A stretch of DNA of 64,000 nt from Hydrangea macrophylla (GCA_033977485.1 CM066983.1:110265580-110329579), one strand, 5' to 3'. Positions 1-12,336 are shown, counted from the stretch's first letter. The notes: generated by a model from the letters alone, not told the origin. Numbers and translations: made by a program.

Positions 1-95
1 TCTCTCACACATTTAAGGAACTGAGAATACCAGAGTGAGAAATTCTCACTTAATGAACTGAGAATTTCTCACTTAATGAACCGAGAAATTTCTTA

Positions 96-653
96 GGCTT
101 AGTTTGGCCCCCACGTGGTGCTTCTCCTTTTTTAAAGCACAATTTAATGTTAATTCATTTGGTAACTAGTTTATGAGCTTTGCAAAAATTGAACTTAGGG
201 CTTCTTTGGAGGGAGTTTTTAAAAGCTTTAAAATGGAGCTTTTAAAATCCCACGGTTGCTTTTTGGTTTCATAATGTCTTTTTGAAGAGTAGTGTGCCAC
301 TTGTATAAAATTATCAAAGAACTTAGTACTCCCTCTGTCCCATATTTAGAGTCCTTGATGCCATTTTTTGATGTCCCATTTTAAGAGTCCTATTTGAAAA
401 GTCAAAATACTTTAATATACACTTTCCAAATTTGTCCTTTATTATATCCAACTTTTCCCTCTCTTTCTTTTGATGTGACACTATAATTTTGAATTTCAAA
501 AAGGGCAATATTGAAAAGTTGAAAATCTCACCAAAATCAAGGTTGTCCCCATAATAAGTTGGAATTTCCAAAAGAGACTCTTAATATGGGATGGAGGGAG
601 TAATAAATTTCATAAACTGCTTTTAAAAAGCCACATGAGAGCCAAACTAAGCC
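96..653. mobile_element. Tourist-like (PIF/Harbinger) MITE, TSD TTA
   Basis: The element opens with GGCTTAGTTTGGC and closes with GCCAAACTAAGCC. Similarity of the ends continues inward for about 40 bp (TTTTTAAAGCA against TTTTTAAAAGCA). It is flanked by TTA at 93-95 and 654-656, the 3-bp target duplication typical of PIF/Harbinger and Tourist MITEs. Without the nested element at 329-600 it would be about 285 bp, a normal MITE size. It has no coding capacity. Confidence 0.8.
329..600. mobile_element. Stowaway-like MITE nested in the Tourist-like MITE
   Basis: The left end is CTCCCTCTGTCCCATATT and the right end is its near-perfect reverse complement, with the TIR continuing through TAGAGTC. 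TA dinucleotides flank it at 327-328 and 601-602. A CTCCCTC start with a TA duplication is the hallmark of plant Stowaway (Tc1/mariner-type) MITEs. Being inside the Tourist-like element, it inserted later. The 82-residue open frame across it is chance. Confidence 0.85.
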
Positions 654-999
654 TTAATTCATTATAAAAGTGAAAATTTCTCAGATTAATAAGTGAGAAA
701 TTTTCTCAGTTCATTAGGTGAGAATTTCTCACTTTAATAAACTGAGAATTTCTTACTAATTAAATATCAATGTGAGAAATTCTCACATAATAAACTAAGA
801 ATTTCTCACTTAATGAACCGTGAAATTTCTCATTTTATTATAAAAGTAAACATTTCTCAGATTATTAAGTGAGAAATTTCTCAATTCATTAAGTGAGAAT
901 TTCTCACTTAAAAGTGAGAAATTCTCAGTTAATAAACCGAGAAATTTATCAGTTAATTTAGTGAGAATTTCTCAATTTTAGTGAGAATTTCTCAGTTTT

Positions 1000-1440
1000 A
1001 CATGCATTAAATAATGCGGGGCCCACCAGCTCACTCTTTTCTTTCATTCACAGTGAAATATGTGAGAGAAAGCGAGAGCATTAATTAATGAGGGCATTTC
1101 AGACATTTTAGGCCATGGTTGATGTTTATTTAATTTACAAAAAGTACTAGACTGTCCTTTAAATACCCTACATAAAGTTGACTGATTAGAACTTAGTCAA
1201 CTTTATGTTGAAAAATTAAAAGTCAAATCTACTACTTTTTTAAAATTGAAAAGATATCAACAATAATTAAAACATCATCAACAAAATTAAAATTAATTAA
1301 TTAATTAAGGGTCGGCTAGCCATAGGTCTCCGCATTGGACTATAATAGGGGATAGATCCTCACGTTTTTTTTTTGTGCCAAAGATCCTTGTAATTTTCAG
1401 TGGACAAAAATGCCCACTTTCATTATGTTCAACAATTACA
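1000..1440. other. AT-rich DNA, nothing recognised
   Basis: Low-complexity AT-rich sequence between the palindrome array and the inverted repeat. It has no convincing frame, RNA gene or transposon end. Confidence 0.5.
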
Positions 1441-2335
1441 CTACACATATGCCACCTCAACCCATAATTTAAGGAAGTTAGTTATTTTTTGTTTTCCAAA
1501 GTTTAAATTATCATAACTTCTAAACTACAAATTATTTTTTCATAAAAATTACATATTCGTAATCTACAAAACACGATCTATCAAACAAGATCCATAGTGC
1601 CTATAAAATTCTTTTAAAAAAATCGATGTTTTTATGTGCTGTTCAAGTAAAAACAGTAACATGAGACAGTAACATTATACTATCGACAGTGACATTTCTT
1701 CAAATTGACCAAATTATTGCAAAATTATGACCATTTTATCAAATGATATTGCCTTTACAATACTTTTCAAGTAAATACAATAATATATTATCAAAAGCTA
1801 AACGTACATCATTGTTGCAAAAAGTTACAAAATTAGGGTCATTCAGTAATAGGGTCATTTAGTAGATGTTACTGTCTTTAAAAATTATCCTCATACGAAA
1901 AACAGTAATATACCATTAAGTATTAGCAACATGGTATTGAACAAAGAAACAGTAAGATGTCGTCGACAATAATATTTCTTTAAATTGACCTAATAATCGT
2001 AAAATTATAGCCAATTTTCAGATGTTACTGTCCAGTTAAAGACAATAACATATCATCAAAAAAAAAAATTCAAAGGTAGTAGTATCATGTTACTGTCACA
2101 AAAGAGACAGTGACATTTCGTTACTTTATAATGGGACCGACAGTAAAATGAAATTTTTTTTTTTTTTACATGTTTTCATAGTCACTATATATGGATCATG
2201 TTTGATAGATTTTTCTTTCTAAATTACAAATATATAAAAAAAATTTGAAAATGAATTTATGATTTGAAAGTTATAGCATTTTAAAGTTCGAAAAAAAAAA
2301 TTCCTTGAAGAACGTGCTGAGGACTTGAGGTGGGA
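1441..2335. repeat. Foldback element with ~150-bp inverted arms
   Basis: The left arm (about 1485-1640) and the reverse complement of the right arm (about 2168-2330) share ordered blocks: GAACTTTAAA-like, ATAACTT, CATAAA, TTTGTAAT, ATCTATCAAACA, GATCCATA and GTTTTTATG-like. The arms are imperfect with small indels. The interior (1640-2160) is dense in ACAGTAACAT and CAGTGACAT variants. It looks like an old non-autonomous foldback transposon. The outer ends and target duplication could not be fixed. Confidence 0.55.
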
Positions 2336-4416
2336 AAACAGAATCAACAACTTCCTATATGTGTGACGGGGGCAACTTTATCAATAAGCATTATCTTCAA
2401 TTTAAAAGTGAATTTAAGGCCATAAAATTTAAAAATAAAAATAAATAAATAAAAAGTTGTATTTTCCTCCTTAAAAAAATGGGCTGGGCAAATCACCATT
2501 AACAGTCCATTCTAGGGACTGTTAATTAATTTTTGCCATTAATTCAAAAGCATCAACTTTTGAAAAGTTAATTTATGTTTCAGTCTACTTAAAGTGTGCA
2601 TGTTGTTAACCTGTAACAAAATATTGTGAATATGCTCATAACATTGTGATGAGTTACTTCAGGCTTTATGCTGAGTTGCTCAATCTTCACCGTAACGATG
2701 TTATAAAAAGTTAATCTCGACGTTGTAAACAGTTTCTCTCTAATGTTATAAAGAGTTGCTTCAAACGTTGTGTAAAATTTGATGATTTTTAATTTTAAAC
2801 AAAAAAGTTGACATTTTCTTAATTTTAAAAAAAAGTAATAAATTGACTTTTAATTTTTACACGCAAACAAAAAGACTGAAGTATAAATTATCCCTTTTCT
2901 AAATGCCAAACCAAAACAAAACCGATCATATCATAAGTGATTGAATAAAAAGATGAAACTATCATGCATGTAGGAATGACACTTTTAACTTACATTACTC
3001 ACTTACTGGCAAATTATGTGTTGACATGTTGTTCATAGGAATGAAGGCATTTGTTAGGAAAAGTAAGAAACTTTCAGTGGGATCTACAAATTTCCAAAAC
3101 GTTGTATCACTAAATGTATGCATATAAACATATGTGTTTATATATAATGATATAAATCCAAATTCCATTGAAAAAGTAATTGAAGACAAAATACCAAACC
3201 CACATGTCTTACTCCGATGGATCTAACCGACAGATCCGACACCAACGAATTGCTTATCATGAGATTTTCCTTTGTATAGTATCTTTCAGATTTTTGGGAA
3301 TTTTATGGTCAGATGTTCATGCAACGATTAAAATTCACTTTTTTATATGAGAAAACTCTCACAATAGACTTACCCTATAGTCTATATGTGTAACCACATC
3401 ACCACAAGTCTTCAAATCAACCAATCAAGGACGAAGGCACGAATTTTTTGGGGGGCTGAGGTAGTTATACGAGGGTTCGAAATTTTTTTTTTGAATATAT
3501 TTATATATATTAAATAATGAGATATGGTGTCAAATTAGGTTTATTTAAAAATAATATTATCTTTTGAGATAATAAACTAATATTTATACATTTTGGTGTC
3601 TATTTACCAACAATGTATAGTGTCAAATTGAGTTTGGAACACTTAATTGAGATGTACTAGACTATATTTAAGCTAAAATATCACATGTATTAAAAAAAAA
3701 ATTCAAATTTTACGATAGAATAGAGTACATTTGGATTAATATATCATATGTATTAATTTTATTTTATTTTTTTTCCAAATTTAAGGAGACTGAATTACAA
3801 TTAGACTAAAATATAACATGTGCTAAGCAAAATTTTCCAACTTTTAAAGAGACTACAGCCCGGCAAAGTCACTACATACCTTCGCCCTTGCGACCAATAG
3901 AACTACTATATCTATGAAAATCAGTTCTGTGATATGCATCCAGTATGAATCGTAGTGTGCACAATTTACTATGCTCAGGATGTGCCAAATATAAATCAAG
4001 ACGTATGTACGCATATCAAAAAACTGAAAATACGGGGGGGTACGGTTCCTAAAAGAACAATTCCTGTTTATACACAATATACAATAAATGTACTGTCTTA
4101 AGGTTGTTATCTAACATATATTGGAATTAGGGTATTGTCCGTGGCTAAAGCCACTACTAAATTCTAATCGTGTGTGAGTTCAATCAAGAACTAATTCCCC
4201 GGATATCGACTTAAACAATTCCACGTGTATTTGTGTAAGACACTCGTACATACAGATATGTACATGCATGTAGAACTTTTTTGATATTGAACAAACTTGC
4301 AGAAAAAACATAAATCAAACTGCTACCACATATATATATATATATATAGTACTGAAATAACATAAATCAAACTTCTACCAAGTCCACCCAAGAGTAGTTT
4401 TCAAACATACATCAAG
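2336..4416. other. AT-rich intergenic DNA
   Basis: No gene is recognised. Visible items are degenerate GTTATAA/GTTGCT repeats at 2600-2790, three weak copies of an AATAT-ACATGTATTAA motif near 3680-3830, and an (AT)n microsatellite at about 4329-4349. The microsatellite lies between two copies of AACATAAATCAAACT. Open frames here are short and unsupported. Confidence 0.5.
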
Positions 4417-4421
4417 AAGTG

Positions 4422-4908
4422 TGGTACACCCAATTAAATATTAGCAGGTTAAATCACAAATAAGTGAGTGGAATCAGGCCCAAAGATTCACCATGGGCCC
4501 ATTAACTCTGACAAGACATATTGCCCGTCCACTCAGTGGGCCTTACGTGACATATGATACATAAAGAAGAAGCCCAAGACCGCTGGCGTCATTAACTTAC
4601 AACCAACCAGAGCCCACTAGGCCACGTTGTGGAAAGTGACATACGTGGAGAAAGGTATTGGGCCGACGTGGATAGAAGAGCGGAGAGAAGGTATATAACT
4701 GAGCGGGGAAGCATTGAGGGAGGTAGGCCATTTTTTCTCATTTGATAGTTCCATACGTTTGAGATTGGAGAAAAGTAACTAACTTAAAGCATTGGAGGAG
4801 GTTTCGGGAAAATAACCTCCGTTGGCCTTTCTTGTTGTTTTGGATGTTTGCAGGAGGACTCCATCTAACTGGGTGACGATTACTTTTGGAAGATTTTGGG
4901 GAACATCA
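4422..4908 (+). repeat. Element A 5' LTR
   Basis: Begins TGGTACAC and ends GGGGAACATCA. A TATA-like GGTATATAACTG at about 4690-4701 marks the likely U3/R promoter. The primer-binding region follows at 4909-4926 (GTTGGCACTGTCTATGGG), a diverged form of the TTGGCGCCG-type site seen in many plant gypsy elements. Confidence 0.88.
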
Positions 4909-4980
4909 GTTGGCACTGTCTATGGGAACGATAAATTTTAGCTCTCACCTTTTGTTAATATTAGCGCTTATCCGAATATC

Positions 4981-5871
4981 ATGAAAGAAAACAGTTCACT
5001 TCGTGAGAAAGTTAGCCAGGGGGAGACCAAGAACCCGGAGGATCCTGGTGTTCAAGTGACTGATTATTCTAGTGAGAGTCAGGCGATGCCCAGCCAAATG
5101 GAGACTGTGATGCAGCAAATCAAATCTCTTACTGAAACAGCTGAGGTGTTGGTGAAACAACAAGCGAATCAAACATCGTTTCATAAGGAATCGGAAGTTA
5201 AAAATTCCGGCCAAAAAGATCAGTACATGCAGCAAGGTGCTGATCCGCTAGTTAATATAAATGTAGGAGGATTGAAGGAAGATGTGACGGAGTCCGACCT
5301 GAAGAGCGAAGCGCTGCACGGAGAGAATCAGGAGTGGAGAATTATCTTGGGGCTGACGGAGCCCCCCTTTTCTGAGCAGATCATGGCCGAGCGGTTGCCA
5401 AAGAAGATCATCTTGCCGAAAGTGGAACCTTATGATGGGAAGGCCGACCCTATAGAGCATTTGTGCCACTACCAGCATGCCATGGCCCTGCATGATTGCA
5501 GTGAAGTGTGCTTGTGTCGGGTATTCTCAAACACCCTCACGGGAGCAGCTTTATCATGGTTCAGACGTTTACCTCCGAGATCAGTCGGTTCGTTTGCTGT
5601 GATGGCAACAAAGTTCGCTAATCGGTTTATCACGAGCCGAAAGTTGAAGAAGGGGCCGGATCATCTCCTGACTATCAAACAGTCAAAGGAAGAGTCATTA
5701 AGGGATTACATAACACGATTCAATGCTGAACTTGTCAATGTTGACGGGTGTGAGGGAGGTTTTGCTACTACTGCATTAAGGGCAGGTCTTCAGCCTGGTC
5801 TATTTTGGAAGTCCATCACGAAGAGACCACCTCTAGACAATGATGACCTTTGCTGTGGGTGCCAGGCAAGG
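4981..5871 (+). pseudogene. Element A gag, N-terminal part, fused in frame to element B gag
   Basis: About 297 codons of a Tat-lineage Gag (retrotransposon capsid domain). The N-terminal ~115 residues are hydrophilic and Gln/Glu-rich. The capsid region carries [19 protein letters not shown], the [14 protein letters not shown] block and the [13 protein letters not shown] block characteristic of plant gypsy Gag. It stops at the point where the linker and zinc finger would follow, and reads without a stop into the start codon of element B gag at 5872. The ATG at 4981 lies 72 bp after the 5' LTR, a normal leader length for a short-leader element. Everything downstream of this point in native gag, and protease, is gone. 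Confidence 0.85.
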
Positions 5872-7905
5872 ATGTCTGGAGGTGAGAACCCATCTTCGGC
5901 CCGTATGAACAGAATTGAAATTGTTATGGAAAAGTTGGTAAAAGTGGCTGAAACTCGAGTTACCGAGGAGGGACCGAGCTCATCAAATCCAGAACAAAGA
6001 ACAGAATCAACAACTATTGCCATGTTCTACAAGCAAAAGCCAGGGCAATTTAAGGGAGAACCTGATTCGATGAAGGCTGACCATTGGTTGACCGATATGA
6101 AGAGAATTTTTCGTGCTTTGCCATGTACAGAGGAACAGAAGGTTTTGTTTGCATCAGATACTCTAAAAGAAGAAGCTCAAAATTGGTGGACATCAGTACT
6201 AAGGCAAGGAGCACCAACTACCTGGAATGGGTTTGTAGAGGAGTTCTCAAAGCAATATATTCCTCGATCGTTTAGTGATCAGAAGGCCCGAGATTTTTCT
6301 CATCTCAATCAAGGGAATATGACCGTTAGGGACTACGCAGCTCAGTTTACGAGTTTGGCCAGATTTGCAATGGATTTGATTCCGAACGAGTTTATTCGGG
6401 CACGACGATTCGAAGAAGGACTTCATGATGAAATTAGGGGAAAAGTAGACACACACCGGCTATCAACGTATTCAGAAGTGTTAGATGTGGCCTTAATTGC
6501 TGAGCGAGGTGTATTGTCATCCGGGCAAAGTCAACAATTTAAGAGACCAGGAGGCAGTCAATTCCAGGGACAGGGCAGTTCCAAGAGACAGAATTTGGGT
6601 AGTTCAAGTGGAAGCAACAAGCCTAGGTGTCAGATTTATGGTAAGTATCATTGGGGAGTGTGCAATTTATCTTCTATCATTTGTAACAATTGTCGACGAC
6701 CAGGACACGTGGCAAGAGATTGTCCTAATCTATTAAGGCAAAGTACACCAAGACAAGGTATCACTCCGAGGCAAATTATCGATGACAGCCGAATAAGGTG
6801 TTTCGCTTGTAGTAATATGGGGCATCGGGAACGTGATTGTCCCAAGAAAGGACCCGGGAGTTTTAGCTCATCTGTGGGAAGTGCACCAAGTCAGAGGCCA
6901 CCTCAGCAACAATCCCAAGGGAGGGAGCAACGACAAGGAAGGTACTTCCAGCTCAAGCCTGGAGAGACCACTGCCGCTGACACTGTGGTTTCAGGTATAC
7001 TTTCTATTTGTTCACAACCTGCTAGAGTATTGCTGGATTCAGGATCAACTCACTCTTTTGTTTCACACCCATTTGCTAAATATTTGGATAAGCCCTTAGA
7101 ACTACTAGATTTTGATTTGTCTGTTTCACTTCCATCGGGAGCTCCACTAGTAAGTTCGGGTGTCTTTAAAGCTTGTGGGATTGATGTGAATGGTAGAGTT
7201 TTGACTGTTGAGTTAGTGCCATTGGTTATTCAACATTTTGATGTTATTTTGGGGATGGACTGGTTATCTGCAAACCACGCCATTATCGATTGTGAGAATA
7301 AAATAGTAACATTTCAATTACCCAATCAGGATGTATTTTGTTTTCAAGGGACAGGTGTAGCATCACTGCCTTATATGGTATCAGCTGTCAGAGCTTGTCG
7401 TTTGTTGAAAAAGGAATGTCGGGGATTCTTGTGTAGTATACTTGACACTAGAAGCACTGAACTGAAATTGGAGGATATACCAGTAGTGAAGGAATTTCTA
7501 GACGTTTTTCCAGAAGATTTACCTAGTGTGTTGATTAAGAGGGAAATTGAGTTTGGGATAGATGTGTTGCCAGGAACTCAACCAATTTCACGGGCACCGT
7601 ATAGAATGGCTCCGGTAGAGTTGAAGGAGTTGAAGACTCAACTGCAAGATTTACTAGATAAGGGGTTCATTCGGCCTAGTGTATCACCGTGGGGAGCACC
7701 GATTTTGTTTGTTAAGAAGAAGGACGGAACAATGAGAATGTGTATTGACTATCGAGAAATCAATAAGGTGACTATAAAGAACAAGTATCCACTGCCGCGT
7801 ATTGATGATTTGTTTGATCAGTTGCAAGGGGCACAGGTCTTTTCTAAGATTGACTTGAGGTCTGGGTATCACCAATTGAAGGTAAAAGCTGAAGATGTTG
7901 AGAGA
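5872..7905 (+). pseudogene. Element B gag-protease-RT (first part)
   Basis: Gag starts [15 protein letters not shown], comparable to element D gag MADPPRELSPHSRMDQI. It holds a retrotrans_gag capsid domain and two CCHC-like knuckles, [14 protein letters not shown] (about 6683-6724) and [14 protein letters not shown] (about 6799-6840). The aspartic protease has the active-site triad in [10 protein letters not shown] (about 7032-7061). RT begins about 7560 with [20 protein letters not shown] and [13 protein letters not shown]. One missing base at about 7901-7906 shifts the frame, so the reading runs out at 7992 in unrelated residues. RT continues in the next frame from about 7910. Confidence 0.85.
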
Positions 7906-9311
7906 CAGCTTTCAGGACTCGATACGGGCACTATGAATTTCTTGTCATGCCATTTGGGGTTACAAATGCACCAGCCGCTTTTATGGACTTGATGAATCGG
8001 GTGTTCAAGACTTATCTAGACGAGTTTGTGATAGTATTCATTGAGTATATTTTAATATATTCTAGAAGTCCAGAGGAACACGAACGACACTTGAGATTGG
8101 TTTTGCAACGACTTAGAGAAAAGCAACTATTTGGAAAGTTGAAGAAAAGTGAATTTTGGTTGACAAATGTTTCTTTTCTTGGACATGTGATCTCTAAAGA
8201 TGGTGTCTCTGTGGACCCACAAAAGATAGAAGCTGTTAGGAATTGGTCGAGGCCGATAAATGTTTCTGAAATTCGAAGCTTCTTGGGGTTAGCTGGGTAC
8301 TACAGAAGATTCGTTCAAGACTTCTCTAGAATTGCGACTCCGATGACTCAATTGATGAGAAAGGATGTACCATTTGTGTGGAATAAAGAATGTGAAGACT
8401 GTTTCCAGAAGTTGAAAGATAAATTGACCTCAGCGCCAATATTAGCTATTCCGTCAGGTACTGGAGGTTTCAATATATACAGTGATGCTTCTCATCAGGG
8501 CCTGGGATGTGTTCTAATGCAAGAGGGTAAAGTTATAGCTTATGCTTCGAGACAGTTGAGGGCACACGAGAAGAATTATCCGACTCATGATCTAGAATTG
8601 GCAGCGGTGATCTTTGCGTTAAAGATTTGGCGTCACTACTTGTACGGGGAAACAAGTGAGATATTCACCAATCACAAGAGTCTGAAATATTTATTTACCC
8701 AGAGAGAGCTGAATATGAGACAGAGAAGATGGCTTGAATTGATGAAGGATTATGATTTGAAGATTCAGTATCATCCGGGTAAAGCTAACGTGGTTGCCGA
8801 TGCGTTAAGTCGAAAGTCATCAGAAAATTTGGTTTATTCTTTAACAGCTCAAGCAACGTTGGTAAAAGAATTTGAACAGCTGGAATTGGAAGTAATTCCC
8901 AGAATCCAGGGTAGTTTAATGGCGGGTATCATGGCACAACCGAGCTTGATTGAAGAAATCAAGACAAGTCAACTCATGGACCTAAATTTCAAGAAAATAG
9001 TTGAAGAATTACCTGAGGGTAGACGGCCAGAATTTAGTTTTCAGAATAATGTATTGAGGTATATTAATCGATTGTGTGTTCCGAACATTCAAGAGTTGAA
9101 AGATAAGATCATGGAAGAAGCTCACAGTACAAGGTATTCCGTATATCCGGGGAGTACCAAGATGTATAGAGATTTGCGAGAAGTGTATTGGTGGAGTGGT
9201 ATGAAACGGGAAGTCACCGAGTTTGTGGCCAAGTGTACGACTTGTCAACAAGTAAAACTAGAACATCAACGACCCGCTGGTGAATTGCAACCGTTGGAAA
9301 TACCAGAATAG
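7906..9311 (+). pseudogene. Element B RT (rest), RNase H, integrase zinc domain
   Basis: This picks up RT after the frameshift at [17 protein letters not shown]. The RT catalytic box, normally FIDDILIYS in this family (as in element D), reads FIEYILIYS at about 8037-8063: both metal-binding aspartates are lost. In RNase H the conserved aspartate of IFTDHKSL is Asn (codon 8670-8672). The integrase HHCC zinc domain follows, with CTTCQQVK near 9237-9260. The frame ends at an in-frame TAG (9309-9311) where the family normally has Trp. RT and RNase H are therefore both predicted dead. Confidence 0.85.
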
Positions 9312-10370
9312 AAATGGGAGCATATCACGATGGACTTTGTGTCAGGTTTGCCACGGTCTCCTAAGTCTAATGATAGTATTTGGGTGATCGTTGATCGGTT
9401 AACTAACTCAGCTCATTTCTTGCCAATCAAGACTCGTGATCCGACAAAGTTAGCAGAGCTTTATGTCAGAGAAGTTATCAGGCTACACGGGGCACCGGTA
9501 TCCATTGTGTCAGATCGAGACACACGATTTGTGTCAAGGTTTTGGGAAGGTTTACAAAAGGCAATGGGGACGACCTTGAATTTTAGCACAGCATTTCATC
9601 CTCAGACAGACGGCCAATCCGAGCGAGTTATTCAGATTCTGGAAGATATGCTTCGAGGTTGTGTTATGGATTTCAAATCAGATTGGGAGACCCACTTGCC
9701 ACTAGTGGAATTCTCTTACAATAATAGCTTTCAAACGAGTATTGGTATGGCGCCTTACGAGGCATTGTATGGTCGAAAGTGTAGATCACCGGTGTGTTGG
9801 ACAGAAGTTGGGGAAAAGCAACTTATAGGGCCTGAAATTGTACAAATCACTACCGAAAAAATCAAGTTAGTTAAACAACGGCTACAGATAGCACAGAGTC
9901 GTTACAAAAGCTACGCGGATACAGGTAGAAGACCGTTGGAATTTGAGGTAGGTGATTATGTTTATTTGAAAGTATCGCCTTCGAAAGGTATCGCGCAATT
10001 TGGTAAGCGGGGCAAGTTAAGTCCAAGGTTTGTAGGGCCTTATCTGATTTTGGATAGAGTGGGTCCAGTTGCATATCGGTTAGAATTGCCACAAGAGTTG
10101 GTTAATGTTCATAATGTGTTTCATGTTTCTATGTTGCGACGTTGTCTAGCAGATTCGAGTCACAGTATAACTCCGGAACCGTTGATGGTTCGAGAAGACT
10201 TGACTTATGTTGAACATCCAATTAGAATCCTAGATAGGAAGGATCAGGTGCTCAGAACTAAAGTCATTCCTCTAGTTATGGTGTTATGGCGTAATCATTC
10301 AGTAGAGGAGACAACTTGGGAACGTGAAGACGAGATCCGAGAGAAATATCCTCACCTATTTGACACTTGA
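9312..10370 (+). pseudogene. Element B integrase core and chromodomain
   Basis: Continuation of the polyprotein after the TAG. The catalytic triad D,D-35-E is visible: D in MDFVSGLP, D in SIVSDRDTRF and E in GQSERVIQ. The usual HPQTDG box is present. The C-terminus has the chromodomain block HPIRILDRKDQVLR ... EETTWEREDEI, which puts the element in the Tekay/Del chromoviruses. In chromoviruses this domain is thought to direct integration to heterochromatin. The natural stop at 10368-10370 is followed by the polypurine tract AAAAGGGAGGGAGAGA. Confidence 0.85.
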
Positions 10371-10415
10371 GGTAAGAAAAGTTTGAGGACAAACTTCCTA
10401 AAAGGGAGGGAGAGA

Positions 10416-12277
10416 TGTAATACCCGTACCCAGAAATTGGAAGTAATATTTATTTTTATGCATTAATTAGTATAATTAATTGCATGTGATATTTGGGTAA
10501 GTTCTAGTTACCCCGATGTGATAAGTGCTTTGATAAAGGGCACAGTTTGATAGATGTGACATGGGACCCACGGGAGGTCCAGATTGGATAAGTTGCATTT
10601 AGTTGCATTTATGTGATTAAATGAATATTTGTTTAATTGTTTTAATATTTTATTATTAATTGTGACCTTTTATGGTGCCAGTTTGGACACCCGTGTGAGG
10701 GCGAATTGGAATATGATTAATAACTAGTCGGCTAATTAGCAACTTTATAAAATATTTGGGACCATGTTTGGGACCCATATGTGACGTAGCATATACCCAT
10801 TTAGATATTAGGTAGTTAGTAGAATTAGTTGGAGGTCTCATAATAGATAACCAAACTTGAGGGGAGTTAATTGAGAATAGAACCAAGCTTCCTTTGGAAG
10901 CTTTGGACTTTAACATATATGATATATGTTTTGGCGGCTAGGTCATCAGACCAAGGAAAAAAAAAGAGTTGCAGCAGAGAGCTTTCCAACGAGAAAGAAA
11001 GGAAAAAAAAACTAAGGGTTTCGCGCCATTTCGTCACCGTAGCTTCGCCCTGTGACCTCTATTTCGCGAACCGAAGCCATATTCGGACTCGTGAAGGTAA
11101 GGTGATTATTTCTATGTCTTTCTTTTTCAATTTTGGTAATGTTTTTCCGCGACCCATTTTAAGGGGTGATACATATATGTGACTTATATGTGTATGAATA
11201 TCATTGGGAGTACCTAGAGATAGTTTTGTGAAGGAATTTGGGAATTCTTAGCTTATTTTTGGACCTATTCGCGAGGTGAGTGTTCTAATCCCAAAATTGG
11301 ATATTTAATGTTATTTATTTGTTAGTGAATGCTTAAATTGCTTAATTGTGATTAAGTAGAAAAGCATGTGATTAATTATTATTTAAAAACATGTCCAAAA
11401 AAAATGATGAAATTGCCATGTTGACATGTTGAGTTGCTTATGTGCTTATTTGGGTCAAAGGGTCTCAAGTGATAATCACCATTAGTTAGCCCATATATAA
11501 GGGACAGAGAGATGTTGAAATCCTCAGAGAAAAGGGGATAGTGGTGACGACCACATGAACGAATTGACTACGGTCACAAATGAATGAGTGTGACTTCGCT
11601 ATATGCGACAGAAAAAGTGAGATTGGCCCAGAAGCAAGGGTCCAGAACGATGGTGGTTAATTACTTGACACGCCTGCGATCATTTATTATTGTGATTGCA
11701 TAATTGGTGGTATGATTCATTAAATACTCCAATTGCATGATTAGTACCACGTACTCACTAAGCGAAAGCTTAATCAATTTTTTTTTTGTGTGGCTAATGA
11801 CCACGCAGGTTCGGACGAATATCACAGTGAGAAGCGCTGAACTGTGGGGGTTCTGGATAGCTCGAGATTAATAGTTTTTGTTAAATATGTTCATATGTAA
11901 ATAGGTTTAAATTAGTAGTTACATTCCTAGTGCTTGAATTTTGGAAATAAGTTTATGTTTAAGTTTTATTAAATCCTTGTAATATGAATTGTGGATTGAA
12001 GTTTTAAAAAGTATTTTGCAAGTTTTTTTGGTGATATTTTGGTATTTCAATTCTTGTTTAACAGGGGGAAATGGTGCTGTAATATGGGGAACTCTGTCCA
12101 AGTACCATTCGATGGTTTTAAAACTTTATTTTATTTCTTTTTGTTTCATTCAAATAAGGAATATTTTACCCCTGGTATTTCACTTTAAAATGTTATTTTT
12201 GGAACGTTAAAAATGATTGTTTGGTTTGTTGGCTTGTTACACGTGTCCTAGCCCGCGGGGCGGGTTGGGGTGTGACA
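10416..12277 (+). repeat. Element B 3' LTR
   Basis: Begins TGTAATACCCGTACCC right after the polypurine tract and ends GGTTGGGGTGTGACA, giving TG...CA ends and about 1862 bp. It contains only short chance open frames. There is no matching 5' copy in the window. Confidence 0.8.
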
Positions 12278-12336
12278 GATATGTCAGGGAGAAATAGCAA
12301 TTACAGCGCCCTGGAGGCCAGACGAGTCAAGGACGC

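Larger units (their letters stand above)
1..1000. repeat. Array of short GAGAAATTTCTC-type palindromes
   Basis: At 1-92 and 657-1000 the sequence is an irregular array of a roughly 20-25 bp unit built on the palindrome GAGAAATTTCTC, usually followed by ACTTAATGAAC or AGTTCATTAAG. Units occur in both orientations and vary in spacing, so this is not a clean tandem satellite. The two halves are one array split by the MITE at 96-653. No open reading frame or known family is recognised. Confidence 0.7.
5872..12277 (+). mobile_element. Element B: Ty3/gypsy chromovirus (Tekay/Del type), 5' LTR missing
   Basis: Gag, protease, RT, RNase H, integrase with a C-terminal chromodomain, polypurine tract (about 10400-10415) and a 3' LTR (10416-12277) are present in order. 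The 5' LTR, primer site and leader are absent: homology starts exactly at the gag ATG. Related element D in this window has the same gene order and a ~2.1-kb LTR. The GATAT after the LTR (12278-12282) resembles GATGT at 5871-5875, possibly the trace of a target duplication. Several lesions make it inactive. Confidence 0.85.

Noticed and set aside
10871..11182. 103-codon frame inside element B 3' LTR
   Set aside because: It lies wholly within the LTR, has low-complexity Lys/Arg composition and no homologous frame in related LTRs.
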